The notes under the pieces are model-generated. The model made no database searches and was not told where the DNA came from. It worked only from the letters and a program-made list of their open reading frames with translations. Made by a program: the position numbers and the translations under genes. A stretch of 49,055 nt of DNA from Paulinella micropora (Eukaryota > Cercozoa > Imbricatea > Euglyphida): positions 529,543 through 578,597 of the forward strand of contig BJOX01000309.1 in assembly GCA_009731375.1 (NCBI GenBank). Direction: 5' to 3'. Shown piece after piece: positions 22,658 to 32,686 of the stretch; the stretch's first letter is position 1; every line of letters starts with the position of its first letter.

Positions 22658-23519
22658 NNNNNNNNNNNNNNNNNNNNNNNNNNNNNNNNNNNNNNNNNNN
22701 NNNNNNNNNNNNNNNNNNNNNNNNNNNNNNNNNNNNNNNNNNNNNNNNNNNNNNNNNNNNNNNNNNNNNNNNNNNNNNNNNNNNNNNNNNNNNNNNNNNN
22801 NNNNNNNNNNNNNNNNNNNNNNNNNNNNNNNNNNNNNNNNNNNNNNNNNNNNNNNNNNNNNNNNNNNNNNNNNNNNNNNNNNNNNNNNNNNNNNNNNNNN
22901 NNNNNNNNNNNNNNNNNNNNNNNNNNNNNNNNNNNNNNNNNNNNNNNNNNNNNNNNNNNNNNNNNNNNNNNNNNNNNNNNNNNNNNNNNNNNNNNNNNNN
23001 NNNNNNNNNNNNNNNNNNNNNNNNNNNNNNNNNNNNNNNNNNNNNNNNNNNNNNNNNNNNNNNNNNNNNNNNNNNNNNNNNNNNNNNNNNNNNNNNNNNN
23101 NNNNNNNNNNNNNNNNNNNNNNNNNNNNNNNNNNNNNNNNNNNNNNNNNNNNNNNNNNNNNNNNNNNNNNNNNNNNNNNNNNNNNNNNNNNNNNNNNNNN
23201 NNNNNNNNNNNNNNNNNNNNNNNNNNNNNNNNNNNNNNNNNNNNNNNNNNNNNNNNNNNNNNNNNNNNNNNNNNNNNNNNNNNNNNNNNNNNNNNNNNNN
23301 NNNNNNNNNNNNNNNNNNNNNNNNNNNNNNNNNNNNNNNNNNNNNNNNNNNNNNNNNNNNNNNNNNNNNNNNNNNNNNNNNNNNNNNNNNNNNNNNNNNN
23401 NNNNNNNNNNNNNNNNNNNNNNNNNNNNNNNNNNNNNNNNNNNNNNNNNNNNNNNNNNNNNNNNNNNNNNNNNNNNNNNNNNNNNNNNNNNNNNNNNNNN
23501 NNNNNNNNNNNNNNNNNNN
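22658..23519. other. Assembly gap, 862 N
   Basis: It lies in the intron between exons 10 and 11, follows (TATC)n and TA repeats, and ends inside a copy of the element at 28622-29028. Confidence 0.98.
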
Positions 23520-23697
23520 CTAGAGCTGCCTCGAAACCCCACCCATAACAATCTGGTGTCTGCTGGGTCCTGGGCTATCAACCAGCATATGCGGAGTTTA
23601 AGATCTTTTACGCGCGCAACGACCCTCCTCCCCAGCATCTACCACCAAAGGGTTATGAGTTGGCGTCACAGTTTAACGCCTTGAGGCCATCGGGCTG
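23520..23697 (+). mobile_element. Partial copy of the element at 28622-29028
   Basis: Nearly identical to 28850-29027, ending GGCCATCGGGCTG before (TATT)n/(ATT)n. Its left part is in the gap. Confidence 0.85.
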
Positions 23698-23893
23698 TAT
23701 TATTATTATTATTGTTACTATTATTATTATTATCATTACCATTACCATTATCATTATCATCATCATCATCATGCATCGTCTTTGTTAAGCGTCTTCAGCT
23801 TTGAAGAAGCGGAAAGAGAGAAACACACAAGGGCTGTGTACATTCTTGTGATTGTTATTCCTTTTGCAGCGTTTTCGGCGGTAGAATAGTATA

Positions 23894-24039
23894 TTATGCG
23901 GCTAGCCACAAATTTGACGTGTTTTGCGGGCGAGCCGGAGCCGGGCCGGCGAGCCCGCAAAAAACACGTCAAATTTGGCGCGCCGCATATGTAGTTTTAT
24001 CGGTAACCTGATCCTTTTTTGTGGAGGTAACCGATAAAA
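23894..24039 (-). mobile_element. Foldback element copy A
   Basis: It contains an internal hairpin: AAATTTGACGTGTTTTGCGGG pairs with CCCGCAAAAAACACGTCAAATTT around a GC-rich loop. It ends with GTAACCTGATCC...GGTAACCGATAAA. Copies B, C and D share this body. The structure resembles a MITE or foldback transposon. Confidence 0.75.
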
Positions 24040-24149
24040 GATAGAAGGGCTGGGTATATGCTTGACAGACAGACAGAAAGACAGCCTTACAAAAGTAACA
24101 CTGTGGATATTCAAAAGGCAAACTATCCAACTTTGATCTCATCGTTCTC

Positions 24150-24236
24150 CATCAATCGAAGTGGTACGACACATCTGAAGCCAGCATTGGAAGATCAATC
24201 GAAGTGATACGACACATCTGAAGCCAGCATTGGAAA
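24150..24236. repeat. 43-bp tandem duplication
   Basis: ATCAATCGAAGTGGTACGAC and onward occurs twice with one difference, between foldback copies A and B. Flanking AACTTTGATCTCA (24128) and TGAGATCAAAGTTT (24305) are inverted. So A, this region and B may together form one larger palindromic element. Confidence 0.8.
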
Positions 24237-24439
24237 GCTTAGGACAAGAGCTTTCCAACGGTGTGCGCTGCATTTCCGTATCTCAAAACATTGATTGACA
24301 AAGCTGAGATCAAAGTTTGAATGTTTTGCCACTTGAATGTCCACGGTAATAGACCGGCAGGCCCGGCTCTGCCACTTTCAACACCTTAAACCAAACATTT
24401 CCGGTTACCTGTTTCTGGTTTTCAACGAACACTATGTGA

Positions 24440-24590
24440 TTTATCGGTCACCTCCACAAAATGTGGCCAGGTTACCGATAAAACTACATATGCGGCGCGC
24501 CAAATTTGACGTTTTGCGGGCTCGCCGGCCCAGCTCCGGCTCGCCCGCAAAACACATCAAATTTGTGGCTAGCCGCACAATCTACTATTG
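24440..24590 (+). mobile_element. Foldback element copy B
   Basis: The reverse-oriented partner of copy A: TTATCGGTCACCTCCACAAA at the left, then the palindromic AAATTTGACG...CATCAAATTT hairpin, ending GGCTAGCCGCA. Confidence 0.75.
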
Positions 24591-24746
24591 TGATTTGCTT
24601 TTGGTAGCGTGTTCGGCTTTGAAGTCGCCGGCGAGAAGACAGAAGGGTATGTTATGTAATGTATGTTAAGTAATGTATTGTATGTAATGTATGTTATGTC
24701 ATGCATTGTATGTATGTAATGTATTTAATGTATGTATGTAATGTAG

Positions 24747-24791
24747 GCTGGTAGCTATGGCGGATATGCTTAACCACAAAAGACCCAATGA
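24747..24791 (+). CDS. SET gene exon 11 (ADMLNH core motif)
   Basis: The acceptor is AATGTAG. The first base completes Arg, then LVAMADMLNHKRPN and two bases of Glu, with donor GTACGA. ADMLNH is the SET core strand carrying the Asn-His that helps bind S-adenosylmethionine. The split codon GA|G and exon 12 give RPNETAWTFDD, the expected continuation. Neither exon alone shows this, so it is strong evidence for the splice junction. Confidence 0.93.
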
Positions 24792-24799
24792 GTACGATC

Positions 24800-25270
<471 letters not shown>

Positions 25271-25416
25271 TATCTGTTTATGTCTAAATAAATAAATAAA
25301 CAAAAACATAATTACATCAAGAAGATAACTAAATATCTAAACAAATAAATAAATAAAAACATAAATACATAAAAAGAAGATAACTAAATATTGTGTGTAT
25401 ATGTGTGTGTGGTAAG

Positions 25417-25687
25417 GACTGCGTGGACTTTTGATAATGAGAAGTTCCTATTTCTTAAGCACAACGAACAATGACTTCAAGCGCTTCGATCTCAGTCAAT
25501 GTTTGCATCTACAGCCTGTGTTATGGCTCATTAGAAAGCTCTTGATGAGAGCTTTCAAAGGAGCCACTACAACCCTCAAGATCAGAACCGGCTGAGAACG
25601 AAGAGTTTGAAATGATTGCTCATTGGGGTTAAGGACAAGGAACTTCTTATTCCATTCACGCTTTCACTATCACCACCACCACTAAGC
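25417..25687 (+). repeat. Diverged exon 12 copy interrupted by a foldback insertion
   Basis: 25417-25437 (GACTGCGTGGACTTTTGATAA, after AG) and 25651-25687 (TCCATTCACGCTTTCACTAT and onward) are the two halves of an exon 12 copy. Between them, 25438-25650 is an insertion with terminal inverted repeats AATGAGAAGTTCC and GGAACTTCTTATT. A second, uninterrupted diverged exon 12 copy is at 25882-25940. Confidence 0.82.
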
Positions 25688-25711
25688 GAATAAATCAATG
25701 AATGTTAGATA

Positions 25712-25860
25712 TTATCGGTCACCTCCACAAAATGTGGTCAGGTTACCGGTAAAACTACATCTGCGGCGCGCCGAATTTGACGTGTTTTGGGGGCTCACCG
25801 GCCCGGCTAGGCTCGCCCGCAAAACACGTCGAATTTGTGGCTAGCCGCATAGTGTACTAT
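25712..25860 (+). mobile_element. Foldback element copy C
   Basis: Same orientation and body as copy B: TTATCGGTCACCTCCACAAA at the left and GGCTAGCCGCAT at the right, with the GC-rich hairpin between. Confidence 0.75.
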
Positions 25861-25977
25861 AGTGTGTATGGCGGCATTCAGGACTGCTTGGACTTCTTGA
25901 TGATTCCATGAACGCTCTCACTTATCACCAACACTAAACGAATAATAGCCTATTATGTATGCGGCTAGCTACATATT

Positions 25978-26126
25978 AGCATATTATGCGGCTAGCCACA
26001 AATTTGACGTGTTTTGCGGCCGGGAGCCGGGCCGGCGAGCCCGCAAAACGTCAAATTTGGCGCGCCGCTGATGTAGTTTTTATCGGTAACCTGACCACAT
26101 TTTGTGGTAGTTTTTGTGTCCGATAA
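25978..26126 (-). mobile_element. Foldback element copy D
   Basis: Same orientation as copy A, starting GCGGCTAGCCACAAATTTGA and ending near TTTGTGTCCGATAAA. C and D form a head-to-head pair about 120 bp apart, with an exon 12 fragment between them. Confidence 0.75.
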
Positions 26127-26184
26127 ATGCATGAATATATATTTGTGATATATATTGTGAGAGTTGTGGTGATTGTGTGAATAG

Positions 26185-26284
26185 GACTGCATGGACTTTT
26201 GATGATTCCATGAATGCTTTTACCATCACTACCACTAAGCGTCTTCTCAAGTCGTCTCAGATCTTTGACTCATATGGACGAAAG
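26185..26284 (+). CDS. SET gene exon 12 (FDSYG with catalytic Tyr)
   Basis: The acceptor is GAATAG and the donor GTATTG. After completing Glu it reads TAWTFDDSMNAFTI and ends LKSSQIFDSYGRK in phase 0. W-x-(Y/F)-DD-x-x-x-A-F and Q-(V/I)-(Y/F)-D-S-Y-G are standard for this SET subgroup. The Tyr of DSYG is the presumed catalytic-site tyrosine. It joins exon 13 as YGRK-CNSRFF. Two decayed copies lie upstream. Confidence 0.93.
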
Positions 26285-26309
26285 GTATTGTTTTTCTTTC
26301 TTTGTTTGT

Positions 26310-26333
26310 CTCTCTCTATCTCTCTCTCTCTCT

Positions 26334-26366
<33 letters not shown>

Positions 26367-26436
26367 AATATATATATATATGTATATATATAATGTATCT
26401 ATATATATCGCTCTCTCTCTCTTTCTTTCTCTCTCT

Positions 26437-26468
<32 letters not shown>

Positions 26469-26490
26469 GATTATTATTATTATTTATTTT
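26310..26490. repeat. (CT)n, (TA)n and (TTA)n
   Basis: Simple repeats leading into the SINE. Confidence 0.93.
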
Positions 26491-26742
26491 GGACACCGTG
26501 ATAGCCCAGTGGTCAAGTTCTACCATCTGGGCCCTGTCGCCAGTTCGATTCCCGTCGGTGCCACCAGTATCCGATCCGTCTGGACCAGTATTTTCATTGA
26601 ACATACCGGCCCGTCTGGAAGTGTTGGAACTGCCCTTGCGGGGGTGTCATTAGAGCTTATCGTGAATTCTTCGTACTCCCCTCACGGGTGAGACGATGGA
26701 GGCGCATGTGCAGAAATGCATCAGCCATTGACAGAGAAGCAC
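26491..26742 (+). mobile_element. tRNA-derived SINE
   Basis: The head carries an A box (TAGCCCAGTGG, 26502-26512) and a B box (GTTCGATTC, 26543-26551) at tRNA-like spacing. The body runs to TGACAGAGAAGCAC, with a (TTA)n tail. A second copy lies inverted at 28334-28566. This copy has an extra 21 bp (TATCCGATCCGTCTGGACCAG) absent from the other. Inside an intron it is a passive insertion. Confidence 0.85.
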
Positions 26743-26757
26743 TATTATTATTTATTA

Positions 26758-26794
<37 letters not shown>

Positions 26795-26817
26795 CATTAT
26801 TATTATCATTATTATTA

Positions 26818-26860
<43 letters not shown>

Positions 26861-26866
26861 CATTAC

Positions 26867-26914
<48 letters not shown>

Positions 26915-26931
26915 ATTATTATTATTATTAT
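26743..26931. repeat. (TTA)n tail and array
   Basis: About 190 bp of ATT/TTA with a few CATT interruptions, ending at the exon 13 acceptor TATAG. Confidence 0.95.
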
Positions 26932-26933
26932 AG

Positions 26934-26993
26934 TGTAATAGTCGCTTCTTTGTCAACTACGGGTTCGCTCTCGACTTCAACGAAGACAACCAG
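26934..26993 (+). CDS. SET gene exon 13 (NSRFFVNYGF)
   Basis: The acceptor is ATTATAG and the donor GTCTAT. This 60-bp exon has phase 0 at both ends and reads [22 protein letters not shown]-x-F-x-x-N-Y-G-F is the second pseudoknot-forming SET motif and directly follows DSYG as expected. It joins exon 14 as EDNQ-VAIFVSLD. Its last 33 bp recur four times downstream. Confidence 0.95.
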
Positions 26994-27092
26994 GTCTATC
27001 TATCTATCTAACTAAATATTTATCTATCTATCTATCTATCTAACCTATCTATCTATCTATCAATCTATCTATTTATCTATCTATCTATCTAT

Positions 27093-27178
27093 GGGTTCGC
27101 TCTCGACTTCAACGAAGACAACCAGGTTTTTTTTTTCTAACCTATCTATCTATCTATCTGTCTATCTGTCTATCTATC

Positions 27179-27209
<31 letters not shown>

Positions 27210-27522
27210 GGGTTTGCTCTCGACTTCAACGAAGACAACCAGGTTTTTTTTTCCTAATCTACCTATCTAACCTATCTATCTATCTAAATATCTATCTTAT
27301 CTGTCTATCTATCTATCTATCTATCTATCTACGGGTTCGCTCTTGACTTCAACGAAGGCAACCAGTTTTTTTTTTTTTTCTAATCTACCTATCTAACCTA
27401 TCTATCTATCTACCTACCTACCTACCTATATACCTACCTACCTATATATCTATCTATCTATCTATCTATCTATTTATCTATCTATCTATGGGTTCGCTCT
27501 CGACTTCAACGAAGGCAACCAG
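27093..27522 (+). repeat. Four extra copies of the exon 13 end
   Basis: Copies of GGGTTCGCTCTCGACTTCAA and onward to CAG lie at 27093-27125, 27210-27242, 27333-27365 and 27490-27522, each preceded by (TATC)n and followed by T runs then CTAACCTATC. Three keep a GT donor; the third has CAGTTTT. Differences (GAC/GGC, CTC/CTT) show partial divergence. The period is about 117-157 bp. Confidence 0.95.
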
Positions 27523-27587
27523 GTTATTTTTTTTCTAACCTATCTATCTATCTATCTATCTATATATACATATATATACATATACAG

Positions 27588-27625
27588 GTGGCCATCTTTG
27601 TCAGTCTAGACAAGGACGACCCTAG
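27588..27625 (+). CDS. SET gene exon 14
   Basis: The acceptor is ATATACAG and the donor GTAGAT. This 38-bp exon reads VAIFVSLDKDDP plus two bases of Arg. It matches the hydrophobic strand and D-x-x-D-P turn after NYGF in the family. Exon 15 completes the Arg codon to give DDPRYALKSKLL. Confidence 0.88.
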
Positions 27626-27629
27626 GTAG

Positions 27630-27960
<331 letters not shown>

Positions 27961-27964
27961 ATAG

Positions 27965-27997
27965 GTACGAAGCAATTGGGCAGTAAAACTCCGTATA
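27965..27997 (+). repeat. Diverged copy of the exon 15 start
   Basis: After AATAG it reads GTACGAAGCAATTGGGCAG, a diverged version of the exon 15 start GTACGCTTTAAAGTCGAAGC...TTGGGCAGA. It has an in-frame stop. Confidence 0.6.
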
Positions 27998-28003
27998 GAT
28001 TAT

Positions 28004-28034
<31 letters not shown>

Positions 28035-28063
28035 CCTACCTACCTACCTACCTACCGGATTAG

Positions 28064-28142
28064 GTACGCTTTAAAGTCGAAGCTCTTGGGCAGAGAATCT
28101 GCCAACCAGAAGAGACGCTTCCAAATCGCTTTCGAACACAAG
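28064..28142 (+). CDS. SET gene exon 15 (start of the substrate-binding domain)
   Basis: The acceptor is GGATTAG and the donor GTGTCT. One base completes Arg, then YALKSKLLGRESANQKRRFQ and IAFEHK, ending in phase 0. This corresponds to the K-x-x-L-L...R-F-x-(I/V) segment that opens the C-terminal substrate-binding domain. The next visible exon starts ERCTKKC, also phase 0. Confidence 0.87.
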
Positions 28143-28153
28143 GTGTCTATATC

Positions 28154-28192
<39 letters not shown>

Positions 28193-28220
28193 TCATATAT
28201 ATATATTTGATATATCCACG

Positions 28221-28260
<40 letters not shown>

Positions 28261-28333
28261 TTCTCTCTCTATATAAATATGTATATATATATAGAGTAAA
28301 TTGATTAAGTAATTAATAATAATAATAATAATA

Positions 28334-28565
28334 GTGCTTCTCTGTCAATGGCTGATGCCAATCTGCACATGCGCCTCCATCGTCTCTGACCCGTAGGGGA
28401 GTACGAAGAATTGATGATAGGCTCTAATAACACCCCCGCACGGGCAGTTCCAACACTTCCAGACGGACCGGTATGTTCAATGAAAATACTGGTGGCACCG
28501 ACGGGAATCGAACTGGCGACAGGGCCCAGATGGTAGAACTTGACCACTGGGCTATCACGGTGTCC

Positions 28566-28566
<1 letters not shown>
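28334..28566 (-). mobile_element. tRNA-derived SINE, second copy
   Basis: The reverse complement of the element at 26491-26742, with the A box (CCACTGGGCTA on this strand) and B box (GAATCGAAC on this strand) intact. (AAT)n flanks both sides. Confidence 0.85.
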
Positions 28567-28619
<53 letters not shown>

Positions 28620-28621
28620 AT

Positions 28622-29028
28622 ATCTGAGGCGTACTGATGCAGCTAATGGCATATCCTCAACGGACATAAGCCTCCAATACCCTTGTTCGAGGTCCTCCAC
28701 CCCCCCGTGTCAGTCTCTCGCCTGATGATCGGGGCCACCGATGGAGCTCCTGAGGGCAAGACTGCACTAAGCCGAGGTTATTCCGCAGTCCCAGCAACCT
28801 CTTGCAAGACGTCACCGAATGTGCAAGTGCATACACCAAGCGCGGTTGCTAGAGCTGCCTCGAAACCCCACCCATAACAATCTGGTGTCTGCTGGGTCCT
28901 GGGCTATCAACCAGCATATGCGGAGTTTAAGATCTTTTACGCGCGCAACGACCCTCCTCCCCAGCATCTACCACCAAAGGGTTATGAGTTGGCGTCACAG
29001 TTTAACGCCTTGAGGCCATTGGGCTGAA
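28622..29028. mobile_element. (TAA)n-tailed element
   Basis: About 400 bp ending GGCCATTGGGCTGAATAATAA. Its last 178 bp recur at 23520-23697. A short minus-strand frame (MEDLEQGYWRLMSVEDMP) is visible, but nothing is long enough to classify. It is probably the 3' part of a non-LTR element or a SINE. Confidence 0.65.
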
Positions 29029-29072
29029 TAATAATAATAATAATAGTAATAATAATGACGATGTTGTTCTAG

Positions 29073-29153
29073 GAACGCTGTACCAAGAAGTGCATGTCGT
29101 TCCTTCGCATTTGTCACGCGACGCTCGAAGATCTCACAGCCATTTCAGACTTG
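29073..29153 (+). CDS. SET gene exon 16 (MSFLRI)
   Basis: The acceptor is TTGTTCTAG and the donor GTAATG. This 81-bp exon, phase 0 at both ends, reads ERCTKKCMSFLRICHATLED then LTAISDL. The S-F-L-R motif followed by an acidic helix belongs to the LSMT substrate-binding domain. In the family about 20-30 residues separate this helix from the next conserved one (exon 17), so an exon may be missing between them. Confidence 0.87.
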
Positions 29154-29193
29154 GTAATGCACAGACAGACAGACACAAACGCACAACACACAT

Positions 29194-29490
29194 GTTCCTT
29201 CGCATTTGCCACGCGACGCTCGAAGATCTCACAGCCATTTCAGACTTGGTAAATGCACAGACAGACACAAACACACAGCACACACGTTCCTTCGCATTTC
29301 TCACGCGACGCTCGAAGATCTCACAGCCATTTCAGACTTGGTAAATGCACAGACAGACACAAAAACACAACACACACGTTCCTTCGCATTTGTCACGAGA
29401 TCTCACAGCCATTTCAGACTTGGTAAATGCACAGACAGACAGACACACAACACACACACACACACCCACGCGACCCTCGAAGGTCTCACA
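29194..29490 (+). repeat. Four extra copies of the exon 16 end
   Basis: 29194-29248 and 29286-29340 are 55 bp long and keep GTAAATG donors. 29379-29422 has an internal deletion and keeps its donor. 29466-29490 is a short remnant. ACAGACAGACACA repeats separate them with a period of about 92 bp. Confidence 0.94.
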
Positions 29491-29742
29491 GACACACACA
29501 TACACACACACACACACACAACATCTGACACACGTGGTAATGGACAGACACACACACACACGTGGAAATGGACAGACACACACCACACACGTGGTAACGG
29601 ACAGACACACACGTGGTAATAGACGGACACACACACACACACACACACACACGTGGTAATGGACAGACACACACGTGGTAATGGACATAAACACACACAG
29701 ACACGTGGTAATGGACAAACACACACACACACACACACACAC

Positions 29743-29817
<75 letters not shown>

Positions 29818-29842
29818 TTCNNNNNNNNNNATGAGTACAAGG

Positions 29843-29877
<35 letters not shown>

Positions 29878-30030
29878 CTATCTATCTATCTCTCTCTCTA
29901 TATATATCTATCTATCTCTCTCTCTCTATCTATCTATCTATCTGACTGTGTCTATCTATCTGTCTATCTATCTATCTGACTGTGTCTATCTATCTATCTA
30001 TCTATCTATCTGTCTATCTATCTATCTATC
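29440..30030. repeat. (CA)n with ACGTGGTAATGGACAGAC units, (CT)n and (TATC)n
   Basis: The CA-rich minisatellite (29440-29745) repeats ACGTGGTAATGGACAGACAC about eight times. It is followed by (CT)n, a 10-N gap (29821-29830) and TATC repeats. Confidence 0.93.
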
Positions 30031-31545
30031 ACTGACAAGCCTTTCAAAGACCTCGGATGGATTGTCTATCATGACCTCAGCGAAAACGAACAACGAGCAG
30101 AAATTCTATCTATGCAAGCCATCGATAGCTGCTCGATCAATGGTTTTATGAAACTTTGGCTCTACCATTATGCTGTCCAGTCACTTGCCTGGCCATTTCT
30201 CATTTATGACCTCTGCTTATCTTTCGCCAAAACCCTTGAAAAAATTGCGACCCGCTTCCTCAAAAAATGGGCCAATATCTACAAAAGAGCTCTGGTCTCT
30301 TGCCTTTACCGCCCACGCTCGAAATTCGGTCTACAGCTCCAGTCCATCGTCTCTTTTTACCAGCGACTTCAAATCAACCGTGCTCAAATGCTGAAGTACT
30401 GCCCAGATAAACACCTCTCGTCCATCTATGCGATGAACCTGACGAAACACGAAACGTTTCGAACTATCTGGAAACCAGAGCCTGTGCTCGAAAAGCTTGA
30501 GGCACAAGTTGATTTTGAATTCAAACATCGAGGCCAATCCGATCATCTCGGACTTGGCCATGGTCGCTACCCAAAAGAACATTCCATCACAGACCGCAAA
30601 GACAGGATTTTAGAATTAGCTGCTGAGACAATACTTGAGACAACCACAGTGCATGATATGGACAAAGCCATGCAAGGGTGCTTTCTTCGTTTTGAAGACG
30701 CATGCCCCTTTGACCTCTCCTGGACTCGCCTCATCGCAACCCGTAATCCCCGTTTAATCTCTTGGGTCATCAACGCAAGCACAAACTCGGTTATTACCCC
30801 CGACCTTAGACGTCTGTGGGGAATCATTCCCAACAACAAGTGTGCTCTCTGTTCTGGTCAAGCACATTTATGTCACATCCTCTCCGGTTGCCATGTTGCC
30901 CTCAAACAAGGCCGTTATACCTGGCGTCACGACTCTGTGCTCTGCACTATTGAAGCTCCCCTTCAAAAACACATCGAGAGCCATAACAAACGCTCCCCTA
31001 TAGACCAAAATGAATCAAAGTCTATGTTTGTGAAAGAGGGCGAGCAGAAGCCTAAGGGGCAGTCATTTCATCGTCCATCTCTGCTCGACACCGCAAACGA
31101 TTGGCAGCTCCAAAGCCAATACACCGGTTCTGAGCAAGCCTTTCCTGTCCACATCTGTGTCACTGACCTCCGCCCCGATATTGTTGTCTGGTCATTGTCT
31201 AACAAGAAGTGTTTACTGATCGAACTAACGTGCCCGGTCGAGGAAAACATCCTTGACGCACGAGCCTACAAGACCAGCCGATACAATGGGCTCAAATCTC
31301 AAATCGAGGACAACGGATGGACCTGCCACCTTCGACCAATCGAATGCGGGGCTCGCGGCATGGTATCGTTCTCTGTTCATCGATGTTTCCGCGCCTTGGG
31401 TTTTTCCCATCCCCAATCCAAATCCCTTTGCTTCAAGCTATCGTCCTGCGTAGCTCGTTGCTCTTTTGCGATTTATCGCTCCTGTGCAGTCAAAAATTGG
31501 ACTAATCTTCCTCTAGTCCGTATTGGTGACTGCATTCCATCATAG
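30031..31545 (+). CDS. 5'-truncated non-LTR retrotransposon protein: RT C-terminal part, CCHC finger and restriction-like endonuclease
   Basis: The frame is open from the junction with (TATC)n at 30031 to a TAG at 31543-31545, about 504 codons with no internal stop. It begins TDKPFKDLGWIVYHDLSENE, the F-x-x-L-G strand of the reverse transcriptase thumb, so the catalytic RT part is missing. Later come a CCHC finger (CALCSGQAHLCHILSGC, about residues 271-287) and a PD-(D/E)xK-type nuclease (RPDIVVWS, LIELTCPVEEN, YKTSRYNGL). This architecture belongs to the clades with a restriction-like endonuclease (R2, NeSL, CRE, HERO and relatives); I cannot choose between them. The intact frame despite truncation suggests recent insertion. 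It sits in intron 16 of the SET gene on the same strand. Confidence 0.85.
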   Translation, partial: TDKPFKDLGWIVYHDLSENEQRAEILSMQAIDSCSINGFMKLWLYHYAVQSLAWPFLIYDLCLSFAKTLEKIATRFLKKWANIYKRALVSCLYRPRSKFGLQLQSIVSFYQRLQINRAQMLKYCPDKHLSSIYAMNLTKHETFRTIWKPEPVLEKLEAQVDFEFKHRGQSDHLGLGHGRYPKEHSITDRKDRILELAAETILETTTVHDMDKAMQGCFLRFEDACPFDLSWTRLIATRNPRLISWVINASTNSVITPDLRRLWGIIPNNKCALCSGQAHLCHILSGCHVALKQGRYTWRHDSVLCTIEAPLQKHIESHNKRSPIDQNESKSMFVKEGEQKPKGQSFHRPSLLDTANDWQLQSQYTGSEQAFPVHICVTDLRPDIVVWSLSNKKCLLIELTCPVEENILDARAYKTSRYNGLKSQIEDNGWTCHLRPIECGARGMVSFSVHRCFRALGFSHPQSKSLCFKLSSCVARCSFAIYRSCAVKNWTNLPLVRIGDCIPS

Positions 31546-31853
31546 CCGTCCAGTGTTGCATAGCCCGGGCTAGGTCCCTGCGGGGGTTTAGGCCTCATAC
31601 AATGTCATCATTGTAGCTTGCGCAAGCTTACGGTGCTCAAAACACTTGGACTAACGGCTTCCTTTTCTTTCCCTTCTTCCTTATCGTCCCACTCTCCATT
31701 CCTAGATTGCCTTTTTCTTCAACGTCCTCTTCTTTTTTCCAGAACACAGTCTACCCGTGATTCCCATCCCGGACACATGCACAGTACACAAATTACTGTT
31801 TGATGTGAAACTGCGTTCCTTTGCAAGGACTACATTCCTTTGCGATATCTCAT
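31546..31853 (+). mobile_element. 3' untranslated region and TATC tail of the non-LTR element
   Basis: It follows the stop codon; its last 206 bp match 17481-17691. It ends GCGATATCTCATC then (TATC)n. I infer that this is the element's natural 3' end because the independent copy at 17481-17691 stops at the same base before the same tetranucleotide. Confidence 0.7.
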
Positions 31854-32445
31854 CTATCTATCTATTTATCTATCTATCTCTATCTATCTATCTGTCTATC
31901 TATCCATCTATTTATCTATAGGTGATGGAGAGCGTTCTATCTATCTATCTATCTATCTATCTACCTACCTATCTATTTATCTATCTACCTACCTACCTAC
32001 CTACCTACCTATATATCTACCTACCTACTTACCTACCTACCTATCTACCTATCTACCTATCTATCTATCTATCTACCTACCTACCTACCTACCTACCTAC
32101 CTACCTACCTACCTACCTACCTACCTACCTATCTATCTATCTACCTACCTATCTATCTACCTACCTACCTACCCACCAACCTACCTACCTACCTATCAAT
32201 TCATAGGTGATGTATAGTGAAGCTGAGGCATGTAAGGAAGTGTCTATCTATCTATCTGTCTGTCTACCTATCTGTCTGTCTACCTAACAATGTGTAGGTG
32301 ATGTAGAGTGTAGCTGAGGCATGTAAAGAAGTGTCTATCTATCTACCTACCTATCTATCCATCTATCTATATATCTATCTATCTATCTATCTACCTACCT
32401 ATCTATCTATCTATCCATCTATCTATCTATTTATCTATCTATCAG

Positions 32446-32531
32446 CCCGCTACCCAGCCACCATCTGGAGGCGGGGTGGAATGGATGCCTATGTCTTCGG
32501 ATATGCAGAGCTGATAGACCAAACCAAACAT
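32446..32531 (+). repeat. Possible SET gene exon fragment, copy 1
   Basis: A non-repetitive 85-bp piece, preceded by ATCAG. In phase 0 it reads PATQPPSGGGVEWMPMSSDM. It lies where the family needs residues before the exon 17 helix, and the V-E-x-x-P-x-S pattern is reminiscent of the L-P-x-S-x-x-N-E segment there. But no GT donor sits at a matching phase and the phase-0 frame soon stops. A second frame (YPATIWRRGGMDAYVFGYAE) is also open. It could equally be a transposon fragment. Confidence 0.35.
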
Positions 32532-32636
32532 GTCTATCTACCTATCTATCTGTCATGTATAGGTGATGGAAAGTGTAGCTGAGGCATGTAAAGAAGTGTC
32601 TGATCTATCTATCTTTCTATCTAACTAACTATCTAA

Positions 32637-32686
<50 letters not shown>

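Noticed and set aside
29090-29659. Frames rich in [11 protein letters not shown] repeats
   Set aside because: They are an out-of-frame reading of the exon 16 copies. The phase that fits the SET protein is ERCTKKCMSFLRI.
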